Below are positions 38,101-55,548 of a stretch of 64,000 nt of DNA, piece by piece. The notes below the pieces were generated by a model that saw only the letters and a list, made by a program, of their open reading frames with translations, was not told the DNA's origin and did no database searches. The position numbers and the translations under genes are program-made. Source of the DNA: Atherinomorus stipes. Lineage: Eukaryota; Chordata; Actinopteri; Atheriniformes; Atherinidae. Where the stretch lies: positions 386,501 to 450,500 of the forward strand of contig JALJCO010008684.1 of NCBI GenBank assembly GCA_023101725.1. Direction: 5' to 3'. Numbering within the stretch: position 1 is the stretch's first letter; every line of letters begins with the position of its first letter.

Positions 38101-41100
38101 AACCCCTTTGTTTTGTTTTGAGCATTGTGACCTCAGAGGGGATTTACCCAGACATCCTGTTTTTCAAAGACTGGCTGCTTTACTGAACGTTTTTAACTTA
38201 TTAATCTTTTTCTTTGTAGAATGATAGACTCAGAAATGACCTAATAACCCTTCCCATATTTATTGGCACCAATAATTGCATCTCTAAGATCCGAGCAGTG
38301 TTAGCTTCCATCTGAATGCTCCAGTGCAGAAAACTGACACAACATTTGCTGTAACTTCTTCTTTAAAAGACCTATTTTTCTGACTCCAGTGTGAAATGAT
38401 ACACCTGAAAAAAAGAAAAAGAAAATTATCTTCACAACTACAAGGACTGTGAGTATAATTACTATTGAGAATTTAGCCTTTTTGTTAAATGAGGGGATGA
38501 TTACATTTAAGGGCGACTTTATATGAAAAACCATATTCAATAAAATAGATATTTTGCTACGAAATGCAAGGACTAGCAACCCTGGTTTATTTAAATGTTT
38601 TTTTTTAATCCAGTATCTTTTTCGGGGAAGTGCGTATGATATTAGTGCCTTATAATTCAATAACCTGATTTACATCATCTGGGTGCGTTCAACAAGTACA
38701 CGCGGGGGCGTTCCCTTTCCTCACGCACTCCATCTGAGTAAGGCGACAGTTATAGGTGATTTCGTCTGGTTAGAGAATAATAGGAGCCAATCACTAATCG
38801 CGGGTGGGACTTTTGAAGGATGGGCGGCGTTTTGGCCGGATGTGATGTAGAAGCACAGGCGACAGCAGTGTAGTCAGTCAGTTATTTCAGACAACAACAA
38901 TCATGGCGGCTTGCCGTAGGAATCAGAGCGACGAAATTGATTTGGCTATCCTTCAAATATGCGCTGGCTGTTGCATATGTTGCCTTTTATCCGGAGGTTT
39001 TCTTTGCACATTCGACAAAAGTCGTTCACAGACTGTACACCGCTCGTACTAGCTGTCGCCGCCGCCGCCATGTTGTTTGACTGAAGCTTTTTGAGCTTGA
39101 TAACATGTTTTGATAACTCGATCCTCTATGCGTGGTGGCTCTGGTGTCGCTCTGAGTTGCGTCACGGGTTGCGTCATTCGGTTCAACGTGAGTGGCTGAA
39201 GTAGCGTGTCAGTCAAGATGACGGACAGATCTTCTATCCAATCACATGCAAGAGTTTTAGAAAAAAAAGACTAATTTGAAATGACATCGGGTTAACTCCC
39301 TCCCCAGATGGTATTGCAAATACCAGGTGGCGGGAGTCAGGTTAATAATTCAGTGCTGTAAAATCTTTTATGTAAATGAGAAAACTAAGACATGTGAGAT
39401 TACCACAGAAATGTCAGAAACATGGTATGTGTTACTGTGTCAGAGTAAATTCACCTGGAACACAGTAGAAAATATAAAAGGTTATCTCTTCTTTCTCTGA
39501 AAGAAATAATTTCTTGATTTCGTACAACAGCGCATTTGTATTGTTTGTTTTCCCCTTGGCCTTCACAGATACATTTAAAGTAAATATTTTACAATGCAAA
39601 GTCCACAATAGTCTGTATAGTTTGCAAGTTTGTGCACACAGTACCTAGTGAGCGCATCACTGACAATAAATAAGAGTTAGTTTACGTAAAAGCAAAGTCT
39701 TCTGCAGAACAAAAGGATTCTTCTGCCTGACAGCGATGCTTAGCAACCCATAAAATGTACCCCCCTAGTGACAGTGGGAGTGCCCTGTGGGCATCACTGC
39801 AACCATGGAAACACCTCAGACATGACAGTAAAGGAGCCAACCAAGCTACAGAGATCAGAGTAAGAAAGTTTGTTGACAAAGAACAGTCAGCATGAAATGA
39901 AACAGGAAATCAGCTTGACTGAGAAGTCTGCTCTCTGTAGGCGCAATATGATTTAACCAATATCAATTAGCAAGAAAACCAGCTCTGACACAGAACTATT
40001 ACACATCCTGCAAGCCTCTGCCACACCCATCACAACAGCTGAGTGGCGATAAACTGATTTTTAAACACCGATTTACGTACAAAGTGAGCAGAAGGGGTAA
40101 GCCAAGCTACATCGATTAGAAAAACGTTGTATTTATGAACAATAAGCCTGTTACTCCACACATCAATAACACACCCACACATATGGGTTAGACAAGCATC
40201 CCCTCCCCACACATGGCAGACACAATTGAAATGTGTAATATATATTAGAGGTAAATGTAACTGTAACACTTAAAGCAGTATATATGATATAAATATCATT
40301 CTTACAGTTACATTAAAACCACAAGCCGCTTCTTAAATTCAACACTATCTGACAATTTTGAGTCACGTCAACAAAATTGAGCTTAAATAAATCCAAATTT
40401 TAACAATACCGTGTAATGGATATCTTGTCATGCTGTTGTTGTTTTTGTCGCAGTTTATGATTCCACCCCGTAAGCTGTATTTCGTTTCTTCTACGTCTCC
40501 TTCCTGTATGAGGTCTGTATCCTCTTCACTTCCTTTTTTTACTGTCTTTAAAGCTTTGCCTTCGACTACCAGTCACACTTCCGCTCTTTGAGTCCATTCT
40601 TGGCTCAAAACTTGTAAAAGCATTTACTAGAAAAAGTAGCATTGTGTGTGTGTGTGTGGGTGTGTGCGTGCATGTGTTTGTGAGAGGCATGACAACCCGG
40701 TGTTGCAAAAACTGATGACTGTTTTACACTTTAGGGCACGAGTGCCATGTCGTGAAATCAAAACAATCCCTAAAATACACACAACAAAAACAAAAAATCC
40801 TTAATTATTCATATTCACTTTTTCTAATTTAACCAGATTAATATCTTTAGATAGTAAAACATATTTTGTGAGCATGACCTGGACAACAGCTGAACATTAC
40901 AAAATGCAACTTTAAAAGAAGAAAAATTAAAAAACAAAACAGTCACTTTTTTTTCTTACCATATTCTCCAGGATACACTGAACACTTCAACACCTGATGC
41001 ATCATATTCAACACATACTGTTTCTGAGACCTTTTGCTTCACCTTGTGATAAAAACTGCTAAAAATCCTGTTGCACAAAATCTGATACTTGTCTTCTGCC

Positions 41101-44100
41101 CCTGGACACCAATTTGGACTACATTTGTGAAATATCACAATGTAACTGTGCCCAGAAGGAAAATTCAGTTTTCCCTAACTTAAAGTTGAGGCCATTAAAG
41201 TGCAACATCTTGGAAGAGTGGAGCTAATTAGAATAAATAGGGCAAAGGTAAACAGAACAAAGGTAAGCTGAATCAAACAATTTACTAGGGATGCACGATA
41301 ATAGAATTTTGGCCGATATCCGACTTGCTGATATTTTAAAACTTGTGTGGTTGATAACGATATTGATACTGATATTAAAGCTGAAAAAAAAAAAGCAGTC
41401 ATTAGCAGTTTTGTTAGACGTTTCCGACGCTTTGAAAAATAGGGATGGGAAAAAATATTGATACACTGAAATATCGCAATATTTTCATATGCCGATATCA
41501 AATCAATATTTAAAAACGTGGTATCGATCTCTTTTACCTACAAAATCTCGCGAGATTTTATCGTTCTGCTACAAAATCTCATAATTCATGAATTCTCGCG
41601 AGATTTCATAACATTACAATGAAATATCGCGAGATTTCCTTAGTAAAATAGATCAATACCGCATTTTTAAATATCAATATGATATAAGCATATGAAAATA
41701 TTGCAAAATTTCAGTTTATCAATATTTTTTCACACCCCTAGTCTTTAGAAGTTTTAAAGTCTGTAAAAAAAGTTTTCGAAAAAGAAGTTGTTTTTGGTTT
41801 TTAGACTTTAGAAAAAGCGGACTAATCGCTTAAATATTGGTTAAATATCGGTGGAGTGGTTGATGTCCGATATTCAGTTTTAAGGCCGATAGAGGCCGAT
41901 ACCGATAGGGGGCTGATTATATCGTGCATCCCTACAATTTACAAAACCAGGACTCAGGATGGCGACCACTTTTTAAAGTCGCACTATGTAACTTTCTGAC
42001 ATCAAAATCCCTGTGTTCTTAACTTGTTTAATAGCAAAATGTTATCTATCACATTTCTGCAGCCGTCGCTGCCCAGCAGCATTTGACGCTGAGAAACTTT
42101 CCAGGACACTGTGTGACCTTGCAGCTAAGTGTAGCTTTACCTGCTCCTACTGTGTCACAAAGAACATGTACTAGCAAGTGGATATAAACGTTGGCTGTTT
42201 TGAACAAACACAGTGGCTGATTCATCAAATTAACTTAAGAGGGCATTATTGAAAGAAGACAGGAAAAGAAAAAGAGAAAAAGACAAAGCAAGAAACAAGA
42301 TAAGACACATACAGTAGAAGTGACTTTTACTGGCTGGAGAAAGCTCAGAGTACAGGTAGGATGCAAGATGGATGCCGAATTAGGAATTGACAGGGGTGCG
42401 TTATGGGAAAAATCATTTAGAAAAAATTCTGTCGTATCCCTTTAATTTAACTTTAGATGAGGAATTCTGGTTTTCTGTCCGCACCATTCAGATGGGGAGT
42501 GGAAATAGCAAATAATCAAAAGTTGAAATAAATGAAATCAAATCTAGAATAAAAGGACAACCTTCATTTAAAATTGTTCTTTTAAAAACTTGATTTGTAA
42601 TATGGATATTACACAAAATATTTTCTTCGTCTATATAGCCACTAAACACTGTACACTACGGCAACCTCACATCTTTTACCTACCAAATCCATTCAGCTGA
42701 ATTTAAAGGCATCAAGAGAAATTGATTTATCAGTTATAAGCCTCTTTAGACAAAGATGATGATGAGTCAAGCATGATCTTGATCACACCCATTTTACAAG
42801 CCTGCCAACATGCAGCTGCACAGAGGTTCTAGTCTTGATGTTGGGCTGAATATCCCCACAAAAACAGCAATAAAGCCAGAACTACTACACAACATAAATA
42901 TCAGCGCAAAATGAATTCTTGTGAATTTTTGTTGAAGATATTAAATGATTCACATGAGTGTAGGTAAATGTGAGTAATGCATGCAGCTGTTACAGAGCGT
43001 GTAGCTGCAAGCAGATGCATTCTACCCTCCACAACGTACATCATCTGAACGAGTTTAGAAGGAACAAAGCGGTGAGACAAAATCAGCTAAAAAACAGCTA
43101 TATTTTCATTCTCTTAATGTTTCCCAAACTTCCAGTTGTAGTGTTAAATGACATCATTCAGCTTGTTACAGCATGTTGGCAGCATTGCCCCTGTAAATAC
43201 TTTCATGGTAAACAATGCACAAAGACTTCATCAAATGGCATTGTTAAGACAATGATTTGGTTCTGATACATTGTCTGACACATAAACAGCAAAGAGCTGG
43301 GCTGCACATCTGAGATAAGGCCATCCTACGTGTCCTCTGCTGCACACGACCACCTCCGCTAACATGTGACCAACAAACAGAATGCCATAGTATGAAATAC
43401 AATGCTAACTATTGATCTCATCTGCATACTTACCCATATCTGCAGATTCTAATCAGTCTGGTTCCTCTCAAGAATCTCAACTTTTGAGAGTTTACTATTT
43501 GGAAACCTTTTCATCACAGCATGATAAAATCAGCACCATTTTCATATTTGTTCTTTGATTTAAAAAAAGTTTCTTAAATTAGCTTAGAATGAACAGGATT
43601 AGAGGGAAAATCCTATGCAAGCATGTTTAGATGCTTCCTTTTACCAAGCTGGTAAGATGAAACCCTCTGTTAACTAGGGATGTAACGATATGAAAATTTC
43701 ATATCACGGTTATTGTCACCTAAATGATTATGTTATCATGTCCTTTTTAAGGGGGAAATATCTCAAGAGAACTGTCCATTTCGTTGCCTTCCACCATGTT
43801 TTCACAAATTAAGCATTGCAAACTGCGACTGCTGCCGCTTTTCAAGCAAATGAGCAGCATCACTGGGAGTTTTTCAAAGTGCAGCAATCAGTCACGGTTT
43901 TAACAATGATAAGAATTTGAAACGATATGACTAATCGTTGGAAATTTTATCACGGTTAACCATTTTACCTGTAATCGTTATATCCCTATTGATAACATCA
44001 ATCTTTTTCAGTGTTTTTAGGATAACAGCATCTTATAAAAAGGCTCGTATTTCATAGCAAATGAAAAATTAAAAGTAAAAGCGGTATTTTAATTTTCACT

Positions 44101-47100
44101 ATTAATCAAAAAGTTGCTTATCAACCAAACATATACTCTCATCAGTGATGTTTTCCAAAGACAGTGTCAATAATGCCACAATTTCCCCATGGTTGTTCCA
44201 TACAAGAATTTATTTCATCTGTCAGGAACTGTATTAGTCCAATTAGTGCACACTACTTGAATCTACGAGGTAAGTTTCGTGGCACTAGTAAGCACAACTA
44301 GTCTGCTAAGATAACATAATCATGTCGGCATGCAGTAAAATTACAAAGCATGTTTCTTTTGAATCACATTTTCATATGTGCTAAGACATCTTGCAACAGA
44401 AGCAGCATGTAAATGAGATCAACTCTATAGGCAACGCCGCTACGTTAGCATATGTGAAAACTGAAAGTCGGAGAGAAGGAAACAGATGTTAACAGCTTGC
44501 ATGAAGCAGAATGAAAAAGACAGGATGATGCCAAAAAGACAATAATTAGTTTAAGATAAAATCTAGTAAGATTTAGCTACTATTTTTAGTTTTCTTTTTC
44601 TTAAAATTTGGAAACAGTTGACAACAAAGCAAACTAAAGAAACACACTCCTCTTTGTCTGTTTTGAGCCATAAAAATGAGTTATGCTAAAAACAAATGTG
44701 CTCTTCTTGTAATGATTTCTTATTCATGTTATAGGTGGAGTTAATATGATAGTAGCTCACTAAGATTTGTCTACTTTAGTCCTTTCTTAAAAAATTTACT
44801 TTAGCACTTAAATGTTGTAGAAATTAGTGTTCTCACTGGAGTGGCTAGGTTTACACAAGTAGCTCATTAGTCACCCTTCAAAGGCCCAGATGGCAAAAGC
44901 CCAAAGGGTTCAGGTTCAAATGCAATTATGAATGTCTGCCAATGATCTTTAAGCTGTATTCAGAGGAATCCTGAAATATTCTCTGTATGTAGAGTAAATG
45001 CTGTGGCTGGAGTACTGGAATAACTGTATACATGTATATGTGTATGTGTGTGTAAAAGGGTGTGGTGATGTCATGACTGATGTGATTCTCTAATGGGCCC
45101 TGAGGGGGTATTAGATGAACCTCTTCCTGCCTACCTTAATGGGTTAGTGGCTGCCGTGGTTGTGCACATCTCTGTGGATGAAAACGAAGAGAGTGCATCT
45201 GGTTCTGTGCTATTATTCCTTATAGTTAATCTTTTTGGAAGATGATTAATTAATCAACTCTACACGACAGGCACAGCGACTGTATATACTATTGGAGCAA
45301 CTGTGTGTTCTACTGTTCTATTATTACTGTGTTAAGCAGGTGTGACATCCTAGAAAAACGTGTTGTAGACATTAATGAGGTCACTGGCCTACATCCTTAT
45401 TTTTAGAGAATTAAGGAGACATACGAGTTTCTTTTTCTTTCTTTTAACTGGTTGTTTCTCTACTCTAACCTAACAGTTTTTCCAAACCATGTCAGATAAC
45501 ATTTAAATGGCCACAAAACATTTAGCAGGGCTGTCTTAATGTGTGTGGGTGCAGCGTGTGTGTGGCAATAAATGAGTGTTTGCTGGCTTAATATTGACTG
45601 GAAGCCTCTTGACTGTGTCGGCTGTGTGGGTCGAGCAGACAAGGCTGAACACAGTCCAGGCGGAGCAGGCAGCAGCCTGCCTACATGCATGAACATCGGC
45701 TTAGACAGGGAGAAAATGAAACAACTGAAGATGTCTCACAGGTCAAGCTCCACTAACAACGGATGCTTTCAAAGAATATCTACAGGTTTTGTGTGTTAAT
45801 CAGATGTAGCTTTATCTCCACTTTAAAAGTGCAATGGTTTTTGCCCTTTTAGCTTTTATGGGGGAGGGGAGTAAAGAAAGCTGTTTACATGGCAACAGGA
45901 AAGCTTCAAGGAAATGCTCCACAGTAGGAGCTCTAGAGATTGACAGGGGATGAGGATGCAAACTGAGAACCGGATCCACTTAAGAATGGGTTACAAATTG
46001 TCTTGTCATATGCCTTACAGATTACAAATTCCTTTTGTCAGTGTTTACATGTTTATCTGAGAACTGGATTCCAATTTACAGGCTGCTTTTGTTTTTACAT
46101 TATTTCAACCACATGTTTGGTTTTAATAATACTAAAGCAGCCTTGTTGAGGCTAAAAGAACACTACAGCAATTAAGACTCACGCAATGATAAGCAAAATC
46201 TGAAATTCCTACAGTATTGATGAAACCATAATATCCTCTGTATTTCTCTTTGCATTTTGAAAGAAGGAATTTAGCAATAAGAGAGCTTTAGAGCTGTCTT
46301 CCTGATGAAATACCAGCTTGAGGATTGTGGTTGCCTCTCCGGGCCTGTATGACTGTCCTCTCATGCAACAGCACTAACATGGGGTATTACAGCAAGAAAA
46401 ACAGTGGTTATGAAAACTTCATGACTCAACAGTCTATATGAACAACAACCCAGCCCAGACACAAGAAGAGCACACTAGGCTGCTATGAGCTGATAACTTG
46501 TGGAAAAATATGATGTGTGACAGGCATAATACTCAGCAATGACTCATACTAGGCTAAGAATCCCCCATAATATGGTGCATGTAAAGAGAATCAGATTTAC
46601 AAAAGAAACAAGCATCTGTTTACTCCATGTGTTTGCCTGTTTGTGTGCATCGGAGAATGAAATGACCATATGCCAATCTTCAAACACCAAATTGTTTCTC
46701 AAGGGAACACAATAAGTAAATAAACAGTCGTTCTGCAGAACAGAGTAATGTGAAAATGAAATTTAAGCTCTATTTAACAGTTTTATCTTAACTGATAACA
46801 TTTCTCTTAACCAGGATTTTTTTTTGACAGTCTTATTAAGCCATATAATGATTAAGAACTAGATGGAGATGTGCTTTCATTTAGTTGATGATGTATTCTG
46901 TGGCATCATAAAATACAACCACTGATTTACTGCATGAAGCCATCATTCAGTGTGTTTACTTGAATGAAAAAAATGAATGAATAAATCGACTCTATCAGTT
47001 TCTTAAGGAATTAAATACACACAGTCTCATTTAAGGAAAAAATTACCCGGCTGCGGAGGATGAGGATGCCTCCGGATCTGCCTAAGATCCATGAGGTCCA

Positions 47101-47241
47101 CACCCATCCATCCATTGCAGTCATTGTTTCCATTTCTTCGCCCCTTTAAGAAAAAAAAAAAATCAAAGATCGCTGATAAAACAGTGACAGAGAGCTTTAC
47201 TTACCGTATTTGGGGTCTGGGTTTTTCTCCTCCAGCTCCAT
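26057..47241 (-). CDS. slc44a2: Choline transporter-like protein 2 (CTL2)
   Basis: Multi-pass membrane choline transporter of the SLC44 family, at plasma and mitochondrial membranes. Exons: 47205-47241, 37590-37638, 37433-37506, 36462-36546, 36281-36365, 36067-36186, 35895-35955, 35665-35791, 32507-32590, 32259-32371, 32049-32180, 31805-31904, 31378-31470, 31188-31272, 30777-31039, 30399-30493, 30031-30134, 29878-29951, 28657-28727, 28487-28575, 28322-28406, then one of two last exons. With 26057-26166 the sum is exactly 712 codons (711 aa; human about 706). Start [13 protein letters not shown]; exon 3 holds the first membrane segment ([18 protein letters not shown]). Exons 4-8 encode the large extracellular loop with sequons GNET and VNAS; exons 9-21 the remaining membrane helices, including [71 protein letters not shown] and [10 protein letters not shown]. 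The first intron is about 9.6 kb. Confidence 0.96.
27599..28092 (-). CDS. slc44a2: slc44a2 alternative last exon with Glu/Lys-rich extension
   Basis: The exon begins after aataag with GTGAGGACTTGG, in the same phase as the short-tail exon, and repeats the family tail motif [20 protein letters not shown]. It then continues about 140 residues rich in Glu, Lys, Gln, Ala and Thr (repeated [21 protein letters not shown] motifs), ending PPTAP and stop. Joined to the common exons it gives exactly 840 codons (839 aa). The extension is hydrophilic, without membrane segments, and likely a disordered cytosolic tail. Cysteine replaces leucine at the junction (CFCEDL versus CFLEDL). Confidence 0.85.
28840..29846. 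mobile_element. Non-autonomous Tc1/mariner-like inverted-repeat element
   Basis: Lies in the slc44a2 intron between exons 28657-28727 and 29878-29951. Left end ACTGTATGTGCAAAAGTCTT, right end reverse complement CACTGTGCAAAAGTCAGGAA, next to TA. No intact transposase seen. A TA microsatellite near 29779-29802 lies inside the right end. The right boundary is about 30 bp from the downstream exon. Confidence 0.5.
33325..33966. mobile_element. hAT-type MITE, family B, with nested insertion
   Basis: Ends TAAGGCTGGACGATAATTC and, reverse complemented, TAGGGCTGGACGATATAG; perfect 8-bp target duplication ATCCAGGT (33317-33324 and 33967-33974). ATCGAT-rich interior, no transposase. It contains a second element at 33541-33789. 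Confidence 0.9.
33541..33789. mobile_element. Short hAT-type MITE nested in family B element
   Basis: Ends TAGGGTGGGGAGAAAATATC and, reverse complemented, TAGGGCTGGGAAAAAATATC, flanked by TTTATTAT and TTTATTAC (7 of 8 match). Its sequence resembles the internal module of the long family A copies. Confidence 0.8.
38660..39345. mobile_element. GC/CpG-rich inverted-repeat block in slc44a2 intron 1
   Basis: Distinctly CpG-rich within AT-rich intron. Ends AACCTGATTTACATCATCTGG (left) and AACCTGACTCCCGCCACCTGG (right, reverse complemented) suggest a terminal inverted repeat. Inside, ATGGCGGC occurs in both orientations, and a plus-strand ORF of 49 codons (38903-39052, [20 protein letters not shown] start, Cys-rich) has a good ATG context. 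I take it as a degraded transposon; a CpG promoter with a tiny gene is the alternative. Confidence 0.4.
40960..41005 (-). CDS. slc44a2: Candidate alternative first exon of slc44a2
   Basis: ATG at 41005 opens 15 codons plus one base, [16 protein letters not shown], ending in a consensus donor (TATG then gtaaga). It matches both the phase and the terminal Tyr-Gly of the distal first exon (KYG). Mammalian SLC44A2 also has two promoters whose first exons end in YG, so this position and form are expected. It would give a 714-aa short-tail protein. Confidence 0.65.
41286..41934. mobile_element. hAT-type MITE, family A, copy 3 (long form)
   Basis: Ends TAGGGATGCACGATAATAG and, reverse complemented, TAGGGATGCACGATATAATC; perfect 8-bp flanking repeat CAATTTAC (41278-41285 and 41935-41942). 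It includes the module bounded by TAGGGATGGGAAAAAATATT at 41440 and its inverted partner ending at 41740. It is in opposite orientation to copy 2. Confidence 0.92.
43675..43988. mobile_element. hAT-type MITE, family C
   Basis: Ends TAGGGATGTAACGATATGAA and, reverse complemented, TAGGGATATAACGATTACAG; flanks CTGTTAAC and TTGATAAC match 6 of 8. About 314 bp, no ORF. Confidence 0.75.
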
Positions 47242-47530
47242 TCTCACAGCACAGCTCGGCTCTAACTGATCAGACCTTAGTCAGGACAGTTACCATGGAA
47301 ATGTCGGGGCAAAAGACATCAATAACACTGACCGACTGCTGCTACCGCTACGGTGGAGAGACCATCCCAAATCAAACGTGTAAACGGCGCATTCCAGCCT
47401 AACGGAAAGGAGAAGCAGCCAATGAGCGAGCGGGAGCTGGTAACTGACAGACTCCTCAGCCAATCAGAAGGCGGCAAGTAGAACAAGCCATTTCTCGCTT
47501 TTGCGATGGAATGTGAACAGTGAGAAGATT
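47242..47530 (-). promoter_or_regulatory. slc44a2 distal promoter region
   Basis: GC-richer than the surroundings. Two inverted CCAAT boxes (CCAAT on plus at 47419-47423 and 47460-47464) are 41 bp apart and about 180-220 bp upstream of the start codon, a spacing typical of NF-Y-bound TATA-less promoters. Confidence 0.5.
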
Positions 47531-49160
47531 AATTCGTCGATAAGTGTCATAATGCATTTAGAAAACCTTTTAAAATGTCAATAATAAGTCAAGAACAAAA
47601 GCTACATCTTCTGCTGTCAATACAAAGTTACTGAAAAGACAACTCAAAACTTTTTGGGGGGGTTTCATTTACTTATTTTCATTTTAAACTTTCCTTCTTA
47701 AATTTTTATTTGGACTTGTAATGCTTGGATACACTTATACAGCTATAGGGTTTACTTAAGTTTTGGTTTAAAGGGATCTGATCATTTTTGACATAATCAG
47801 CCATTTTGATCCCACTTTCACCAAATACATAGGCTAATATATCACTTATTTCTGTAATTATGATAACCTTTAACATTGTTAACCATATTGCTTGCCAAGT
47901 CTGTACAGATAAGCATAAAACACTGTAAATGCTTGACCTTACTGTGTGCATGCAGTTATGTTATTGCATTGGTTTATTTATTTTATTGGTAGTCATAATG
48001 GCTTTATAAGAGTAAATGGTCATTACATTACCACTTAAGGATGATGCTTTATAATCTAACAAAAGTAATTACATGACAAATAACAGAAGATAGTATAAGT
48101 TTGTATAAATATAGGCAGTTACAGATAGATAAGGTTGGAGGCCCATTTTCATGACAAGCACGTATCGGTGCAAAGAAAACTCTGCCAGGCTGTTATTCTT
48201 TGTATAGCTCCATGCAGCTTAAACAAACACTAAAGCAACTCTGTGATGTAAAACAAACATGGTGACCTTCCTGCAGAGGTGAAATAATCATTGAAAAGAC
48301 AAACAATTGGGAGAGACTATCACATATACACCTTATTTTGCTGAGACCATCAGCTACTAAGGTGTCATGTGCAAGTTTCTTGGGAAAGCAATGAATAATT
48401 TAATAAGTATGAAATGTAATCGGGTGTATTTAACAATGAGGTCCCATCCTTTATCCCATGAAATAGCAGGTGGTAAGTTTAAGAAACAGTTAAATTAATG
48501 TTGCAAAGCTTCATCATTTGTCTCTCTTTCTTCTTAATCTGCAATTTTAGTGATTGTTTTTATAATGCATTTAGTCCATTTGTCATTTCTCTTTCAAACA
48601 AACTAAACTGTGTGCTCGGATAAACTTTTGTATTATTGGATGTTTCATTTTATTAAATGATTTTATGTCTGCTTTCTGTGCTCATTTGGCTGCATTTAAA
48701 TAAAATTTATGGACTTAACTTTTTGAAGTTGCCCCTCTACAAGGTCTATGTCTTTGTATGCCTTCGTAATGTCAATTATAAAACTTATTTGCAGACTTGA
48801 AATTCTGCACGATTCCTTAAATTAGCGGCCAATGAGCAGGAAGGCGGTGAGCTGACACCCTGCTCACACCCACTTGCATCTTTCCATAAACGCCATTTTG
48901 ACTTTGGAAATGAGTAAATAAATTTACTTCAAAGTCTGCTGTAAATTCAGATAAGCACAGAAACAGCCCAATATGTCCCCCACGGACAAACTAGCCGAGG
49001 AAATATACTCCTACTGTTTAACTTTTGCTAAAGTCTGCGTTTATTGAATAACGGAGAAGTTGCGCAACTCCTGTCGCTGCTCTCCCTCACCTCTCATAGC
49101 TGAAGCACTCACATGTCACGTGACTGATTTACGTAAAGCTGTGACGTTTCGCCGCCAGAA
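47531..49160. other. Spacer between divergent slc44a2 and gcdh
   Basis: AT-rich. The last 350 bp before gcdh contain a CCAAT box (GCGGCCAATGAGC, near 48827) and CpG-containing sequence, probably the gcdh promoter. No gene seen. Confidence 0.5.
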
Positions 49161-49164
49161 GTGT

Positions 49165-49246
49165 TACTTAAGCAACTTTCTCAGCTCAGTCACTGTTGAA
49201 TAGTTATCGGATCATCACTTATCCTAAATTCACTCAAAGGAAGAAG
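49165..49246 (+). other. gcdh: Probable gcdh 5' untranslated first exon
   Basis: A segment ending GGAAGAAG then gtaccg is a plausible donor. It pairs with the acceptor ttcgttcag just before TAAAAACACCATGG, where gcdh coding begins. The exon's 5' end is a guess. Confidence 0.4.
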
Positions 49247-49618
49247 GTACCGACAGATAAGTGTTTACAATGTGTTGCTGACATTTTGGTTTTGATTTGA
49301 ATTACTTGAAGTGCATGAAAAGATTAGCTACTAGGAAAACAGCGTGTTTACGGCATTAAGCTGCTTCTTTTTTAAAATAGCTGATAAAATATTAGATCTA
49401 ATACCAACTAAACGTCAAACTGAATCGAAGGATGAGGATTTAATGACGTTCTGGCTAGAAAGATGTTTCCAAACTCAAATGTCTGCTTTCATAACAGCGC
49501 ATCTTTTTTTTTTTTTTTTTTTTTTAAAGAGCACTTGTCAGCATTGTTTAGCCTACTTAAGTTGGGGGAAAAAGTCACAATATTTCTCCTGTTTTCCTCT
49601 TCGTTCAGTAAAAACACC

Positions 49619-54744
<5,126 letters not shown>

Positions 54745-55045
54745 ACGTTCTTGACCAAACTCTCAATATAGATGTCATGTGGAATCTGTAGAAACAAAGC
54801 GTAGAAATTCACCTCATGCGCGTTGCCTGGATAAGGGACAAATATTTGATCACATTTATGTGATCAAACTTCTGAGGGACGTTTTCTTCTACTGACTCTT
54901 TAATGAACACTTGAGCTCAACCTAACGAAGCACTTGGTCCAATATGATGTCTATACTGTAAAGTTAAAATCTTTGAACTGTACCTGTATTAAATTGTAAG
55001 TTGTGTTATTTTGAACAGGGGTATTTTATGATAATTTGATGTGTA

Positions 55046-55051
55046 AATAAA
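55046..55051 (+). terminator. gcdh polyadenylation signal (AATAAA)
   Basis: AATAAA about 300 bp after the gcdh stop. gcdh and syce2 are convergent here, with about 500 bp between this signal and the syce2 stop; no repeat seen in the gap. Confidence 0.65.
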
Positions 55052-55548
55052 GTGCCTGAGTGGGGAAGATGTGATTGTAGCTGATAAACTGTCTCCAATG
55101 TCCTTAAAATTAATACAATGGTACCATACTATACTGTACCAGCAACCATTTGTTGCTGTCAGTGTAAAGAATCCCATACAAGACAGTATCTTTCTAAGGT
55201 GTGGTATTGTATTTTTATGTACTGTGAACACTGGCTTTAAAAAGTATAAAAGTGTCAGCAGCTCAATAGAGGATAATTACCGTTACACTGTTTCTGTTTG
55301 TTGTAATTATATTTATTGAACATGAAGAAAACATGACTTTAGCTTTTGTTGTATTATGCTGCTGCAATTATAAACCACTGACCTGAAACCAAAGGCAGAG
55401 TCAAGTAAAAGAGAGCCAACAGGAGTAAAGGTAACTTCGGTGCATGAACAAAATCATTAATCTAGTTATTAGTGTAATAAACCAATGAACAAGCTAACAG
55501 GTTTTTAATTAGTAACTTCTACATTTAGTAATGACTACCTCACAGAGC

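Larger units (their letters stand above)
37639..47204. other. slc44a2 intron 1 (about 9.6 kb)
   Basis: Holds an alternative first exon (40960-41005), two MITEs (41286-41934, 43675-43988), a GC-rich inverted-repeat block near 38.66-39.34 kb and a TG microsatellite near 40642-40670. From 43989 to 47204 I see no gene or clear repeat. Confidence 0.6.
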
